Part shown: positions 46,401 through 54,990 of the stretch, one piece after another
Numbering within the stretch: the first letter of the stretch is position 1
Layout: every line of letters starts with the position of its first letter
Assembly: GCF_009653635.1 (NCBI RefSeq)
Contig: NZ_PPFD01000003.1
Span: 638,955-702,954 of the forward strand
DNA: 64,000 bases
Direction: 5' to 3'
Origin: Endozoicomonas sp. OPT23
GTDB taxonomy: Bacteria > Pseudomonadota > Gammaproteobacteria > Pseudomonadales > Endozoicomonadaceae
Notes under the pieces: model-generated
What the model saw: only the letters and a program-made list of their open reading frames with translations
Databases searched by the model: none
What the model was told of the DNA's origin: nothing
Translations under genes and position numbers: made by a program

Positions 46401-48575
46401 ATGGATAATTCGCAAGATCGGGAGCTCCCCGAAGTTCAGGAGATTAAAAGCGATAGCCCGGCTACTCCTCCAGTGCCGGCGGCACCTCGTATTACTGACC
46501 TGAATAACCCTGAGTACTATATCAACCGTGAACTCAGTCATCTTGAGTTCAACACTCGAGTACTTGAGCAGGCACTGAATGAAGAGCACCCTCTGCTCGA
46601 GCGTCTCCGCTTTCTGCTGATCTATAGCTCCAATATTGATGAGTTCTTTGAAATTCGTGTTGCCGGGTTGATGCAGCAGATCGAATTTGCCCGTGCGCAG
46701 GTAGGGCTGGACGGCATGGGTCCGCAACATGTGCTCAAAGAAATCAGCACTAGAGCCAAAGAAAATGTTACCCGTCAGTACGAAATACTGAACAATGTTC
46801 TGTTGCCGGAGATGGCTAAGCAGAACATCAATTTTATTCGCCGCAAAGACCTTTCTGAAAAGCAACGAGCCTGGGTCAAACGCTTTTTCTATAACGAAGT
46901 GATGCCCATCATCAGTCCCATCGGTCTTGATCCCGCTCACCCGTTCCCGAGACTGGCCAACAAACTGCTCTGTTTTATCGTTTCAATGGAAGGCAAAGAT
47001 GCCTTTGGCCGTGAAACCGGTATGGCGATCATTCCTGCGCCACGGTCACTGCCAAGAGTAATAAAGCTACCCAGTGAAGTCTGCGAAGATGAAGGCACCA
47101 ATTACATATTCCTGTCGTCCATTATTCACCTGCATATGCAGGATCTGTTTCCTGGCATGACTATCAAAGGTTGCTACCAGTTCCGACTGACCCGTAACAG
47201 TGACCTTGATCTGGAAGATGAAGTAGAAGACCTTGCTAAAGCATTGCAGGGCGAACTGCTTTCCCGCCGTTACGGCGAAACTGTACGACTGGAAGTAGTA
47301 GACAACTGTCCTCAACCTCTGGTGGATTTCCTGCTGGATGAGTTTGGGCTGACTAACGATGAGCTCTATCGTGTTGATGGGCCGGTAAATCTGACGCGTA
47401 TGATGTCGGTCTGCGATGCTGATGGCATTGAAGACATGAATTTCCCTCCCTTCACACCGGGCTATCCGAAAACAATGAAGGGGCGTCGTAACAAGGCAGC
47501 CAATGTTCTGGATGTAGTTAAGCATTCCGACATTCTGCTTCACCACCCGTTTGAGTCGTTTACGCCTGTTATCGATATGCTACGCCAGGCAGCACACGAT
47601 CCGAACGTACTGGCTATTCGTCAGACTCTCTATCGAACCGGTGCCCGTTCGGAACTGGTTGATGCACTGGTAGAAGCCGCCCGGAACGGTAAGGAAGTTA
47701 CCGTAGTAGTAGAGATCCGTGCCCGTTTCGATGAGGAAGAGAATCTTGCGCTGGCTCGTCGTCTTCAGGAAGCAGGAGCTGTTGTCGTATATGGTGTGGT
47801 GGGTTACAAGACACACGCAAAGTTAATGCTGATCGTTCGTCGTGAAGGTCGCAGCATTCAACGTTATGCACATCTGGGCACCGGTAACTATCACGCAGGT
47901 AATGCACGACTGTATACCGATTACAGCCTGCTGACTTGCGACAAGGACATTACCAACGACGTTCGCAAGATATTCCAGCAGCTCACTGGTATGGGTAAAA
48001 CCGTGCGGGTTCGCAAGATTTTCCACGCACCGTTCACGCTCAAGAAGAACCTGATCGAACTGATCAACCGTGAAGCAGCTAATGCTAAAGAAGGTAAGCC
48101 TGCACGCATCATCATGAAGATGAATGCGCTGACTGAAAGTCAGATGATCAAAGCGCTCTACAAAGCTGCTCAGGCCGGTGTGGAAATTGATCTGGTGATT
48201 CGTGGTATCTGCTGCCTGCGCCCGGGGGTTCCTGGCCTGTCTGACAACATCAAGGTTCGCTCAGTAATCGGTCGATTCCTTGAGCACACGCGGGTTTTCT
48301 ACTTCGAGAATATGGGCGAGTTTCAGGTTTACTGCTCCAGTGCTGACGGTATGAACCGGAATCTGGATTCCCGTGTAGAGACTTGTTTCCCGATTGAAGA
48401 GACCAAACTCTCTGCCCGTATCAAGAAAGAGCTGGAATACTATCTCTCTGATAACACCCGCAGCTGGCAGCTGGAAACGGATGGCAGCTACTCTCAGAAC
48501 AAACCAACTCGTGGGCAGCGTCGCCGTAATGCTCAGCGCCGCTTGCTGGAAAATCTGGCTACCTTCACTCAGTAG
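46401..48575 (+). CDS. ppk1: polyphosphate kinase 1
   Basis: Reversibly polymerises the gamma phosphate of ATP into polyphosphate. The 724-residue protein has the four-domain PPK1 layout: N-terminal YINRELSHLEFNTRVLEQA, head domain, and catalytic C1/C2 domains with RYAHLGTGNYHAGNARLYTD (autophosphorylated histidine) and HKD-like motifs. A GAGG ribosome site precedes the ATG. No exopolyphosphatase gene is adjacent, and a stem-loop follows. Confidence 0.97.
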   Translation: MDNSQDRELPEVQEIKSDSPATPPVPAAPRITDLNNPEYYINRELSHLEFNTRVLEQALNEEHPLLERLRFLLIYSSNIDEFFEIRVAGLMQQIEFARAQVGLDGMGPQHVLKEISTRAKENVTRQYEILNNVLLPEMAKQNINFIRRKDLSEKQRAWVKRFFYNEVMPIISPIGLDPAHPFPRLANKLLCFIVSMEGKDAFGRETGMAIIPAPRSLPRVIKLPSEVCEDEGTNYIFLSSIIHLHMQDLFPGMTIKGCYQFRLTRNSDLDLEDEVEDLAKALQGELLSRRYGETVRLEVVDNCPQPLVDFLLDEFGLTNDELYRVDGPVNLTRMMSVCDADGIEDMNFPPFTPGYPKTMKGRRNKAANVLDVVKHSDILLHHPFESFTPVIDMLRQAAHDPNVLAIRQTLYRTGARSELVDALVEAARNGKEVTVVVEIRARFDEEENLALARRLQEAGAVVVYGVVGYKTHAKLMLIVRREGRSIQRYAHLGTGNYHAGNARLYTDYSLLTCDKDITNDVRKIFQQLTGMGKTVRVRKIFHAPFTLKKNLIELINREAANAKEGKPARIIMKMNALTESQMIKALYKAAQAGVEIDLVIRGICCLRPGVPGLSDNIKVRSVIGRFLEHTRVFYFENMGEFQVYCSSADGMNRNLDSRVETCFPIEETKLSARIKKELEYYLSDNTRSWQLETDGSYSQNKPTRGQRRRNAQRRLLENLATFTQ

Positions 48576-48598
48576 CCCTTCTACAACAGCTCCCTGTA

Positions 48599-48632
48599 AT
48601 AACCGGTAAGGCTTTAAGGCCTTGCTGGTTAT
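48599..48632. terminator. stem-loop after ppk1
   Basis: ATAACC (48599-48604) with GGTTAT (48627-48632) and AAGGC with GCCTT inside form a hairpin. A T-tract is not seen, so terminator function is uncertain. Confidence 0.4.
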
Positions 48633-48676
48633 GGCTCTTCCTATACTGAAGGAAAAAGTCTGACAGGTAACTTGCC

Positions 48677-50212
48677 ATGCCCACAACTATTGGACCTTCG
48701 GGTACAAATCTTCCAGAAGACCCTAATGCCAGAAAAAACTCTATAGTCGTTGCCTTCAAAGGTTTCTTCAAACACCGTTCATTAAGAAAAGCATCAGATA
48801 CTGAAAATAAGATTCCCGACCAGAATAAAAGCTATGGCATCGCCAAAGAAAAAATCACCAAACACTCTGTGGTGAGAGCAGCTGGCAGAGCCAATTCTCT
48901 TACTAAAAAAGAACGGCTTGTTTACAGCCTTCCCGTTCAGAAAGTTGAGATAGAGCCACACTCGAAGAGCGATAAGGTCAGCTCTTATAGGGTAACGGAT
49001 CACCAGCTTGCTGAACTGAATGGGTCCACCAGTTTTGCCACTGCAATAGAACCGGAGCGCCCTATTTTCAATGAGTCAGGTCCTGCTCCTGAAGACATTC
49101 GACAGGCTGACAGCCGCTCAACCTGCCACCTACTGTCTGCACTGGCCTCTTACGCAGCGTCACCCACAGGTAAAGAACTATTAAAGGGTTCGATTCAAGT
49201 AACCGAATCAGGCGAAGCTTCAGTTACTTTTGAGGCAGATGGTATTGACCAGCAGGCAGTGTCTGTCTCAACAGATCGCTTACTTAGCAATAATGGTGAG
49301 GATATATTTTCATTTAGCAATAAAAGTGAGGCTCTCTGGCCAGGCCTTATTGAAAAAGCGTTTTCAGGGATGCGAACAAAACTCAGGTCTGATTTTCAGA
49401 CAAGAATCAAATCTATGGAAGATGCCGGTAACTATGGAGAGGCGGCAAACCTTATTCCCCTGAGAGACAGATACACATCTTCAACAGGCAGTACCGCCGC
49501 CGATCATTCCGAGTTATTCAGTGCCATACAGTTTTTGCCGCCATTTCCTAAATGTAAGGCACCTGAGAACCTCAAACAGGATTTTAAATCGTCCGTTACT
49601 TTTGATAAGGAAGATCTGACAGATCCTGGCCAGTTAGAGCTATTAAAGACAAATATTGAGCTCGGAGTCCCCGTTATTCTTGGTACTCACGGAAAGATAA
49701 AAGGGGGAATTCAGGCTTTAAAAACTGGCACACCCAGTAACCATGCAGTTGCTGTGCTTGGACCTGCAGAACAACGAACAAAAGACGGTCACCATATTAA
49801 AGGGGTTATCATATATGACCCTTACGGAGAGTCTTTGGGCGGAGATAACTCTGAATCAAAAAGTCGCTCCAACTCCCTTGAGAGTTCACCAGAACAGCCT
49901 TCTCAACCAACTTCTTCAGAAAACGTACCCACTACGCTTCCAGATTCTTCAGACTCTCTACTCGAGAGTTATGATCTTGCTGAGGACGTTTTCGATGACA
50001 TTGATATCGCGGACTATGGGTTTATTCTCCCGGAAGAAGGTCAAACACCGGAAATTTTTGATGATTTTATTAGTGTCGATAAAAACGAAGCCGTTACCGA
50101 TTCGTATCTGAAAGGGTCTGGACGCGCCACACGTTTTTGCTCTTACAATGACCTGCATAAGTACTTTCGAAATGCGGCCACAGCCAAGGGTGGCTTACGC
50201 AGTACGTCCTGA
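48677..50212 (+). CDS. predicted papain/calpain-fold cysteine protease, effector-like
   Basis: No whole-protein family is recognised. A probable clan CA cysteine-protease domain spans about 140-390 of 511 residues. STCHLLSALASYA places C150 at the start of a helix, as in calpain (GDCWLLAALAS), Q143 precedes it like the oxyanion glutamine, H356 lies in SNHAVAVLG and D381 in IYDPYGE. The 25-residue His-Asp spacing equals the calpain His-Asn spacing. The first 110 residues are polar and disordered-looking, and residues 395-440 are Ser/Pro-rich. No signal peptide is present. The architecture fits a protein delivered into host cells, which is inference. Confidence 0.6.
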   Translation: MPTTIGPSGTNLPEDPNARKNSIVVAFKGFFKHRSLRKASDTENKIPDQNKSYGIAKEKITKHSVVRAAGRANSLTKKERLVYSLPVQKVEIEPHSKSDKVSSYRVTDHQLAELNGSTSFATAIEPERPIFNESGPAPEDIRQADSRSTCHLLSALASYAASPTGKELLKGSIQVTESGEASVTFEADGIDQQAVSVSTDRLLSNNGEDIFSFSNKSEALWPGLIEKAFSGMRTKLRSDFQTRIKSMEDAGNYGEAANLIPLRDRYTSSTGSTAADHSELFSAIQFLPPFPKCKAPENLKQDFKSSVTFDKEDLTDPGQLELLKTNIELGVPVILGTHGKIKGGIQALKTGTPSNHAVAVLGPAEQRTKDGHHIKGVIIYDPYGESLGGDNSESKSRSNSLESSPEQPSQPTSSENVPTTLPDSSDSLLESYDLAEDVFDDIDIADYGFILPEEGQTPEIFDDFISVDKNEAVTDSYLKGSGRATRFCSYNDLHKYFRNAATAKGGLRSTS

Positions 50213-50278
50213 TGACAGGGAACTTTACTGCATTCAGTTTGTCTCAGTATCAGGATATTTCTGCAGGTTAAAGCTCTT

Positions 50279-50782
50279 ATGGATGCAATGGATAGTTTGG
50301 CGGGCTCAGCAAATACGAGTATTCAGAGAAAACAATATAAAAAGAAGCCAGCTCAGCCGGGGCAGGATAAGTTTTCTACGGGTAAAACTACCAGCCTTTC
50401 CAAGGTGACTTTGTCTACCTTCAGACCCAGCTCTTCTTATGACACGACTCACCCTACCCGTGACAAAATCCTAGCTAGCCGTAAAAGTAAAAGAACGGAG
50501 GTTTCCCCCTTACCTTCCGAAGCACAACTACGAGCACTCCGTGAAGCAAAAAAACTAAAAGATGACCGTACACTTCTCTTAACTTCCACGCTTTCAGGCC
50601 TGCGCCCTATCCTCCCGGATCCGACGCAAGCTAAAGAAATGCTAGCGAAAGAACAGCCTGCTTCTAAAAAAGATGAGGCCATGCTTCTACAACAGGGTTT
50701 TAGCCCCGAAGCTGCTAACGATATTCTGAAAAAAATGCAGACGCTACAAAAAGAGCTGTCTGAAGCTCAGGCTCCTAAATAA
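50279..50782 (+). CDS. small basic protein of unknown function
   Basis: The 167-residue protein is not recognised. It has a Ser/Thr/Lys-rich N-terminal half (about 1-75) and helical C-terminal segments (LREAKKLKD near 87-95; SPEAANDILKKMQTLQKELS near 140-160). No membrane segment or signal is seen. It lies 66 bp after the papain-fold gene on the same strand and may share its transcript. Its last 8 bp overlap the end of the convergent nitrilase-family gene. Confidence 0.55.
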   Translation: MDAMDSLAGSANTSIQRKQYKKKPAQPGQDKFSTGKTTSLSKVTLSTFRPSSSYDTTHPTRDKILASRKSKRTEVSPLPSEAQLRALREAKKLKDDRTLLLTSTLSGLRPILPDPTQAKEMLAKEQPASKKDEAMLLQQGFSPEAANDILKKMQTLQKELSEAQAPK

Positions 50783-51575
50783 CCTTGTGTTCAAAACACG
50801 GAATTTGCTGTCGCACTCTCTCAATCTGAGCAAGATCCAACTCCACAGTCATTAACGATAGTTCCTCCCCTGCTTCTGCCAACACTTCTCCCCAAGGCGA
50901 AATAACCATGCTGTGTCCCCAGGTCTCTCTATTGTTTGGGTGAACCCCTCCTTGATTTGCCGCCAGAATAAAGCACTGTGTTTCAATAGCTCTGGCTCTT
51001 AATAGGGATTCCCAGTGAGCTTTTCCGGTTACTTTAGTAAAGGCAGAAGGAACGGTGATAATACCTGCGCCCTGATGACGAAGTTGCTGATACAGTTCTG
51101 GAAAACGAACGTCGTAGCAGATGCTGAGACCTGTTTTTGCAAAGCCCATATCGACAACCTGAACCTGCTTTCCTGCAGAGTAATCATCAGACTCTCTATA
51201 ACGGCTGGTGTTGTCTGAGACATCAACATCAAACAGGTGAATCTTGTCGTATCGACAGACTTCCTTTCCTTCAGGGGAAAAAACAAAACAGGCTGCTTTG
51301 GGATTCTTATGTGATTCAGCGGTATATGGAATCGATCCAGCCACCAGCCAAGCAGACTCCTTACTCGCTGTGGTCGCAAGCCAGTCCCTAACCTCGGTCG
51401 TGTTGTTTCCAAGAGCAGGGATGTCACCACCAAACTGAGCAAAGCATTCTGGCAGAACTATTAGGTCAGCAGAACCATTGAGCCCGTGTAACAGTTGTTC
51501 AACCTGATGAAGGTTCTCACTGACATCAGGTCCTGAACACATCTGAACCACGGCTGCGGTGATTTTATTTTTCAC
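50775..51575 (-). CDS. carbon-nitrogen hydrolase, Nit1-type (deaminated glutathione amidase)
   Basis: The 266-residue nitrilase-superfamily protein has the triad E43 (VLPECF), K111 (DKIHLF) and C153 (SICYDVRFPE). Residues around the cysteine and HWESLLRARAIETQCF match the Nit1/Nit2-type amidases, and hydrolysis of deaminated glutathione is the best-supported role of close relatives. It converges with the small effector-like gene, overlapping it by 8 bp, and is separate from the downstream genes. Confidence 0.85.
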   Translation of the reverse strand: MKNKITAAVVQMCSGPDVSENLHQVEQLLHGLNGSADLIVLPECFAQFGGDIPALGNNTTEVRDWLATTASKESAWLVAGSIPYTAESHKNPKAACFVFSPEGKEVCRYDKIHLFDVDVSDNTSRYRESDDYSAGKQVQVVDMGFAKTGLSICYDVRFPELYQQLRHQGAGIITVPSAFTKVTGKAHWESLLRARAIETQCFILAANQGGVHPNNRETWGHSMVISPWGEVLAEAGEELSLMTVELDLAQIERVRQQIPCFEHKVI

Positions 51576-51716
51576 TCTTGTTGGTCTCGGTTATGGCTGA
51601 AGGAATAATTGTAAAATGGTTGCAATGGATTACAAGAAAGCTATCGAAGTCTGCTTATTCCATAATCGTCTCAATGATAGAATCAAACAAAATTTACGAG
51701 CGCACGAATAAATACA

Positions 51717-52493
51717 ATGTGTCTGATTTCATTCTCCTGGCAGCCTGAAGCCAAGTACCCGTTGGTGATGGTCGCCAATCGTGACGAATTTTATGCCCGT
51801 CCAACTGCACAGGTTCATTACTGGGAAGACAACCCCGATGTCCTCGGCGGTAGAGACCTTCAGGCAAACGGCAGCTGGCTGGCCATCAACAAAAAAGGAC
51901 GTTTTGCTGCGGTAACCAATTACCGTGAAGTACCGATTATTCAGGGCGAGCTTTCCCGGGGCAATCTGGTTCGGGACTTTCTGGAAAATGGACAGTCGCC
52001 CGAAGAGTACTTGAGCATTATCCATAATCAGGCAGACATGTATTCAGGGTTTAACCTGCTGATTGGAGATAAAAACGGTATCTATTACTACTCCAACCGA
52101 ATGAATGAGGTCGTCAAACTGAAACCCGGTGTTCACGCGCTTTGTAATCATCTTCTCGATACACCCTGGCCGAAACTGACTGCTGCAAAGCAGGGTTTGA
52201 GCTCTGCACTGGACTGTGACAACCACTGCCAGCCAGAGTCCCTGATTCAGATAATGAATAATGCCAGTCAGGCTTCTGAAGACTCTCTTCCCAGCACAGG
52301 TATATCCATTGAAAGAGAGAAGCTGCTATCCAGTCGCTTTATTGCCAGCAATGACTATGGAACACGAAATACCAGTGTATTGATTCTGAACGATCAGGGA
52401 GAACTCAACTGGCTGGAGCAGAACTATTCTGAGCAGGGTGTGAAGGGAGAACAACTGGAGTTCATTCTGAACTTCCCTATGATGACTCAATAA
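51717..52493 (+). CDS. NRDE/TANGO2-family protein
   Basis: The 258-residue protein begins MCLISFSWQP and contains the family motif ANRDEF near 22-27 and GGRDLQANGSWLAINKKGRF. NRDE proteins (human TANGO2 relatives) have been linked to lipid or heme handling, but no reaction is established. It stands alone; fliO on the opposite strand ends 5 bp past its stop. Confidence 0.85.
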   Translation: MCLISFSWQPEAKYPLVMVANRDEFYARPTAQVHYWEDNPDVLGGRDLQANGSWLAINKKGRFAAVTNYREVPIIQGELSRGNLVRDFLENGQSPEEYLSIIHNQADMYSGFNLLIGDKNGIYYYSNRMNEVVKLKPGVHALCNHLLDTPWPKLTAAKQGLSSALDCDNHCQPESLIQIMNNASQASEDSLPSTGISIEREKLLSSRFIASNDYGTRNTSVLILNDQGELNWLEQNYSEQGVKGEQLEFILNFPMMTQ

Positions 52494-52498
52494 ATGGT

Positions 52499-52909
52499 TT
52501 ACTGAGCGTCTGAACCATCACGGTTCAATAGACGTTTGAAGTGGTCAGCAAAATCATTCTTGGGTTGCTGGCCTGCTTCTTCCACCTCTTCTGTTTCTTC
52601 CAGAACCAGCAGCCGCGACACTTGCTGATTGGTGACACCCAACAGCACATCCTTACCACCAACCCGCACAAGGCAGACTCTGGCCTGACTGGATAAAGGC
52701 GTATTAGCAAGCACCTGAACCCCTTTACCCATGCCCGGTGTGCCCGGATGAAACCGCTTCACCAGCCAGGCTAAGGCGAATATCAAGCCAATTACCATAG
52801 CCAATGGCAATAAAACCTGAGCAATACTGATTTCTGGCGTTTTGACACCTTCAGCGAAGGAGGGGAAAGAACTGCTGACTGCGAGTAAAAATAGTAGATT
52901 TCGATTCAT
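52499..52909 (-). CDS. fliO: FliO flagellar export-gate assembly protein
   Basis: The 136-residue protein has a short N-terminal hydrophobic signal-like segment (about 5-20), a membrane helix (about 27-50) and a C-terminal domain with LANTPLSSQARVCLVRVGGK and LLGVTNQQVSRLLVL, as in FliO. FliO helps assemble the FliP ring of the flagellar export gate. It is normally between fliN and fliP, but here no fliN, fliP, fliQ or fliR flank it. Confidence 0.75.
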   Translation of the reverse strand: MNRNLLFLLAVSSSFPSFAEGVKTPEISIAQVLLPLAMVIGLIFALAWLVKRFHPGTPGMGKGVQVLANTPLSSQARVCLVRVGGKDVLLGVTNQQVSRLLVLEETEEVEEAGQQPKNDFADHFKRLLNRDGSDAQ

Positions 52910-53114
52910 AGTCCTGCAGCCTTGATAGAAGTATGTGTAGCTGGCTTCTGAATTCGTGTTTCTGGCTACTCGGGTAGCTCAAAAATCAACAGCTGTATCT
53001 TTCGACTATAAGGTTTGATTATTTATTAAACAACCGCTAACCCGGATATTGGGGCTAACAAACAGCCAGTGGAAAGCGATAACACATACGAAGCCTTCAA
53101 TCAGGAATAGAATA

Positions 53115-53408
53115 ATGAACTCAAACATTCCGGCGGTTCTAAAGAAGATTGAGCTTGCCTTGCTGGCTGAAGACTGGGACAAAATTTCCGAGATCGACAG
53201 CGAAGTTAAAGGCATTCTTGAATCCTACAGTAAACGCAACAATGTCTTGTCCAATGCAGAAATGGATCAATTTGATTTGTTGGGAAACAGCTATCAGCTG
53301 TTGATTGCCAGCTGCCAGCAGGAACAGGAAAAAATAGCGGACAGACTAAGAGTAAATCAGAAAATTAATAAGAAGATGAATGATTTAAAGGGCAGGTTAG
53401 ATCCCTGA
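53115..53408 (+). CDS. small helical protein, FliT-like candidate
   Basis: The 97-residue product is acidic-basic alternating and helical (VLKKIELALLAEDWDKISEI near 8-27 and a C-terminal EQEKIADRLRVNQKINKKMN). It resembles FliT-type flagellar chaperones in size and helical pattern, but the identity is weak. ATG 53115 is chosen because AGGAATAG lies upstream. It abuts the FliJ-like gene tail to tail, with a 1-bp gap. The 205-bp gap from fliO holds no other recognised gene. Confidence 0.45.
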   Translation: MNSNIPAVLKKIELALLAEDWDKISEIDSEVKGILESYSKRNNVLSNAEMDQFDLLGNSYQLLIASCQQEQEKIADRLRVNQKINKKMNDLKGRLDP

Positions 53409-53409
53409 G

Positions 53410-53850
53410 TCAGGACTTTTCGCCAACCGTTTCTTTGACCCTGTCATTACTTTGAGTCAGCGTAATCTTTCCAACCGGCTTCCTTTGTTCTGACGGTTTA
53501 TTCTGCGCCAGAATCAACAACATCTGCCGCAAACCCGCTTTTTCTGCACTCAGTTGACTCAATGAGTCTTCATAGCTTCGAGTGAATGCATCAACATGTC
53601 TCCGCTCTTTTTCAGTCATCTCCTGCAGCAATAGAAGGTAATCTGCTGACTGGCTTTCAGGCATTTCTCTCAGATGACTCTGACTCTCTCTATCAAGATC
53701 GAGCAAATGCTCAAGCTGCTCTTTATGCTTTTTGAGCTGCTGCCTTGTGGTCAGAACCTCACTGAGAGTCCGGTCAACTCTTTCCTGCTGTCCCTGAAGG
53801 CAGCTTTTCAACAGCTCGTATGAAGATCGCTTTTTGGATACTTGAGTCAT
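53410..53850 (-). CDS. FliJ-like coiled-coil protein
   Basis: The 146-residue protein is an almost continuous coiled coil (about 5-125), with QQLKKHKEQLEHLLDLDRES and charged heptads, like FliJ, the flagellar ATPase stalk. It could equally be an unrelated coiled-coil protein. Placement within 600 bp of fliO raises the chance of a flagellar role. It converges with the FliT-like gene. Confidence 0.45.
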   Translation of the reverse strand: MTQVSKKRSSYELLKSCLQGQQERVDRTLSEVLTTRQQLKKHKEQLEHLLDLDRESQSHLREMPESQSADYLLLLQEMTEKERRHVDAFTRSYEDSLSQLSAEKAGLRQMLLILAQNKPSEQRKPVGKITLTQSNDRVKETVGEKS

Positions 53851-53907
53851 AAGGCTTGCCAGCAGTAGTTGCTTACAAGCCTTATATCGACAGCTTCAGG
53901 GCTTTAC

Positions 53908-54318
53908 TCAGTCAGTTTGCTCAACCCAGGTTTCAATTTCAGGCGCAAGAAATACATGCTCCAGAATCTCTGCTGCCCAGGGGTACTTCTCTGACATCTG
54001 GCGCAGAATACGAACCGACATTACCTGTGCTGCCGGAACTTCTCCCCAGACGGTTTTGCCCAGGCAGCGCCAGTGATCAGCCTGCATATGCTTGGGCTTC
54101 TTCTCGAAGTGAGTCAGCTGTTCTCTGCAGGTGTCGCAGGTCATCAGGCAGTGTTCAATGTCGGGTTCAGCCGGAACCGGAGCCACTTCATAAATCTTCA
54201 GGGAAACACCAGAAGCTTCACAGAGCTCACACTTGGAAGAAGCTCTGCGGGTAAGATCCTTTCCCAACAGGCTCAGTGCATTCTGCCGTTCCTGATGTTT
54301 CAGTAAACCTTTAGCCAT
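53908..54318 (-). CDS. zinc-ribbon protein, PhnA-like
   Basis: The 136-residue protein has two CxxC pairs, CELC near 30-33 and CDTC near 61-64, with CLMTC between, forming a likely zinc-ribbon, followed by a tail containing DHWRCLGKTVWGEVPAAQV. This matches the PhnA-family N-terminal zinc ribbon. Despite the name, its function is unknown. It lies in a small-gene cluster and the DoxX operon is 200 bp upstream, behind a terminator. Confidence 0.55.
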   Translation of the reverse strand: MAKGLLKHQERQNALSLLGKDLTRRASSKCELCEASGVSLKIYEVAPVPAEPDIEHCLMTCDTCREQLTHFEKKPKHMQADHWRCLGKTVWGEVPAAQVMSVRILRQMSEKYPWAAEILEHVFLAPEIETWVEQTD

Positions 54319-54416
54319 GTATTACCTCCAGTAAATCAGCCATGAGCAAAAAAGTGCCACGATAAAAACTGCGGCAATGATACACCCTGGGAAGCAGATG
54401 TAATGATGACGGGAAA

Positions 54417-54454
54417 TAAAAAAAGCTGCGGGCCAAGAGAGCAGGCGCGCAGCT
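54417..54454 (-). terminator. terminator of the bufferin operon
   Basis: On the minus strand, AGCTGCG (54448-54454) pairs with CGCAGCT (54424-54430), followed by a run of seven T. It lies 90 bp past the doxX stop. The remaining 54319-54543 gap shows nothing else. Confidence 0.7.
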
Positions 54455-54543
54455 GAATGTGAGAAAAGTCGTTGGGGGCGAATGTTTCTCACCCGATTCA
54501 ACAAGTCGAACCGGTTGGGTAGGCACTATAAAATTCGTTAGTG

Positions 54544-54990
54544 TTACTTTTCAGCTCCAATGAAGTTATCCACAGACAGCTTGCCGGGGCCAAAAGCGAC
54601 AACGCCAAGCAACAGCACACCCCAGAGGTAATGGAGGGTAAGAGCAGCAGGTGCAATTTCAGACAGGCTGATCACAGCAACAATATTGACAGCGGTCAGG
54701 CCCAGAGCACCCACTCGTCCAAACAGGCCGAAGGTCAAAAGAACCGGAAAGATCAGTTCACCAGCTGTACCCAGCCATGCAGCCAATGCAGGAGAAATGA
54801 GCGGCACTGCGTATTCGAGTTCAAACAGAAACAGTGTGGTTTCCCAGTCTTCAATCTTGGTCAGACCGGAAGCAAAAAAGACCCAGGCCACATAGAATCT
54901 GGCTGCCAGCAATAGTAATGGCTGTGAGTAATTCAACAGCTCGGAGGCACCTTGATTGGCTCTGAAAATGGCGGGGCTGGTAGCGTTCAT
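54544..54990 (-). CDS. DoxX-family membrane protein, BufD-like
   Basis: The 148-residue protein has four hydrophobic helices with the DoxX pattern ARFYVAWVFFASGLTKIEDW and GRVGALGLTAVNIVAV. In bufferin operons a DoxX-type protein follows BufC, possibly receiving electrons from cysteine oxidation or aiding export (family knowledge). ATG 54990 overlaps the bufC stop (ATGA), with AGGGAT upstream, so it is preferred to a start 51 bp earlier. Confidence 0.8.
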   Translation of the reverse strand: MNATSPAIFRANQGASELLNYSQPLLLLAARFYVAWVFFASGLTKIEDWETTLFLFELEYAVPLISPALAAWLGTAGELIFPVLLTFGLFGRVGALGLTAVNIVAVISLSEIAPAALTLHYLWGVLLLGVVAFGPGKLSVDNFIGAEK

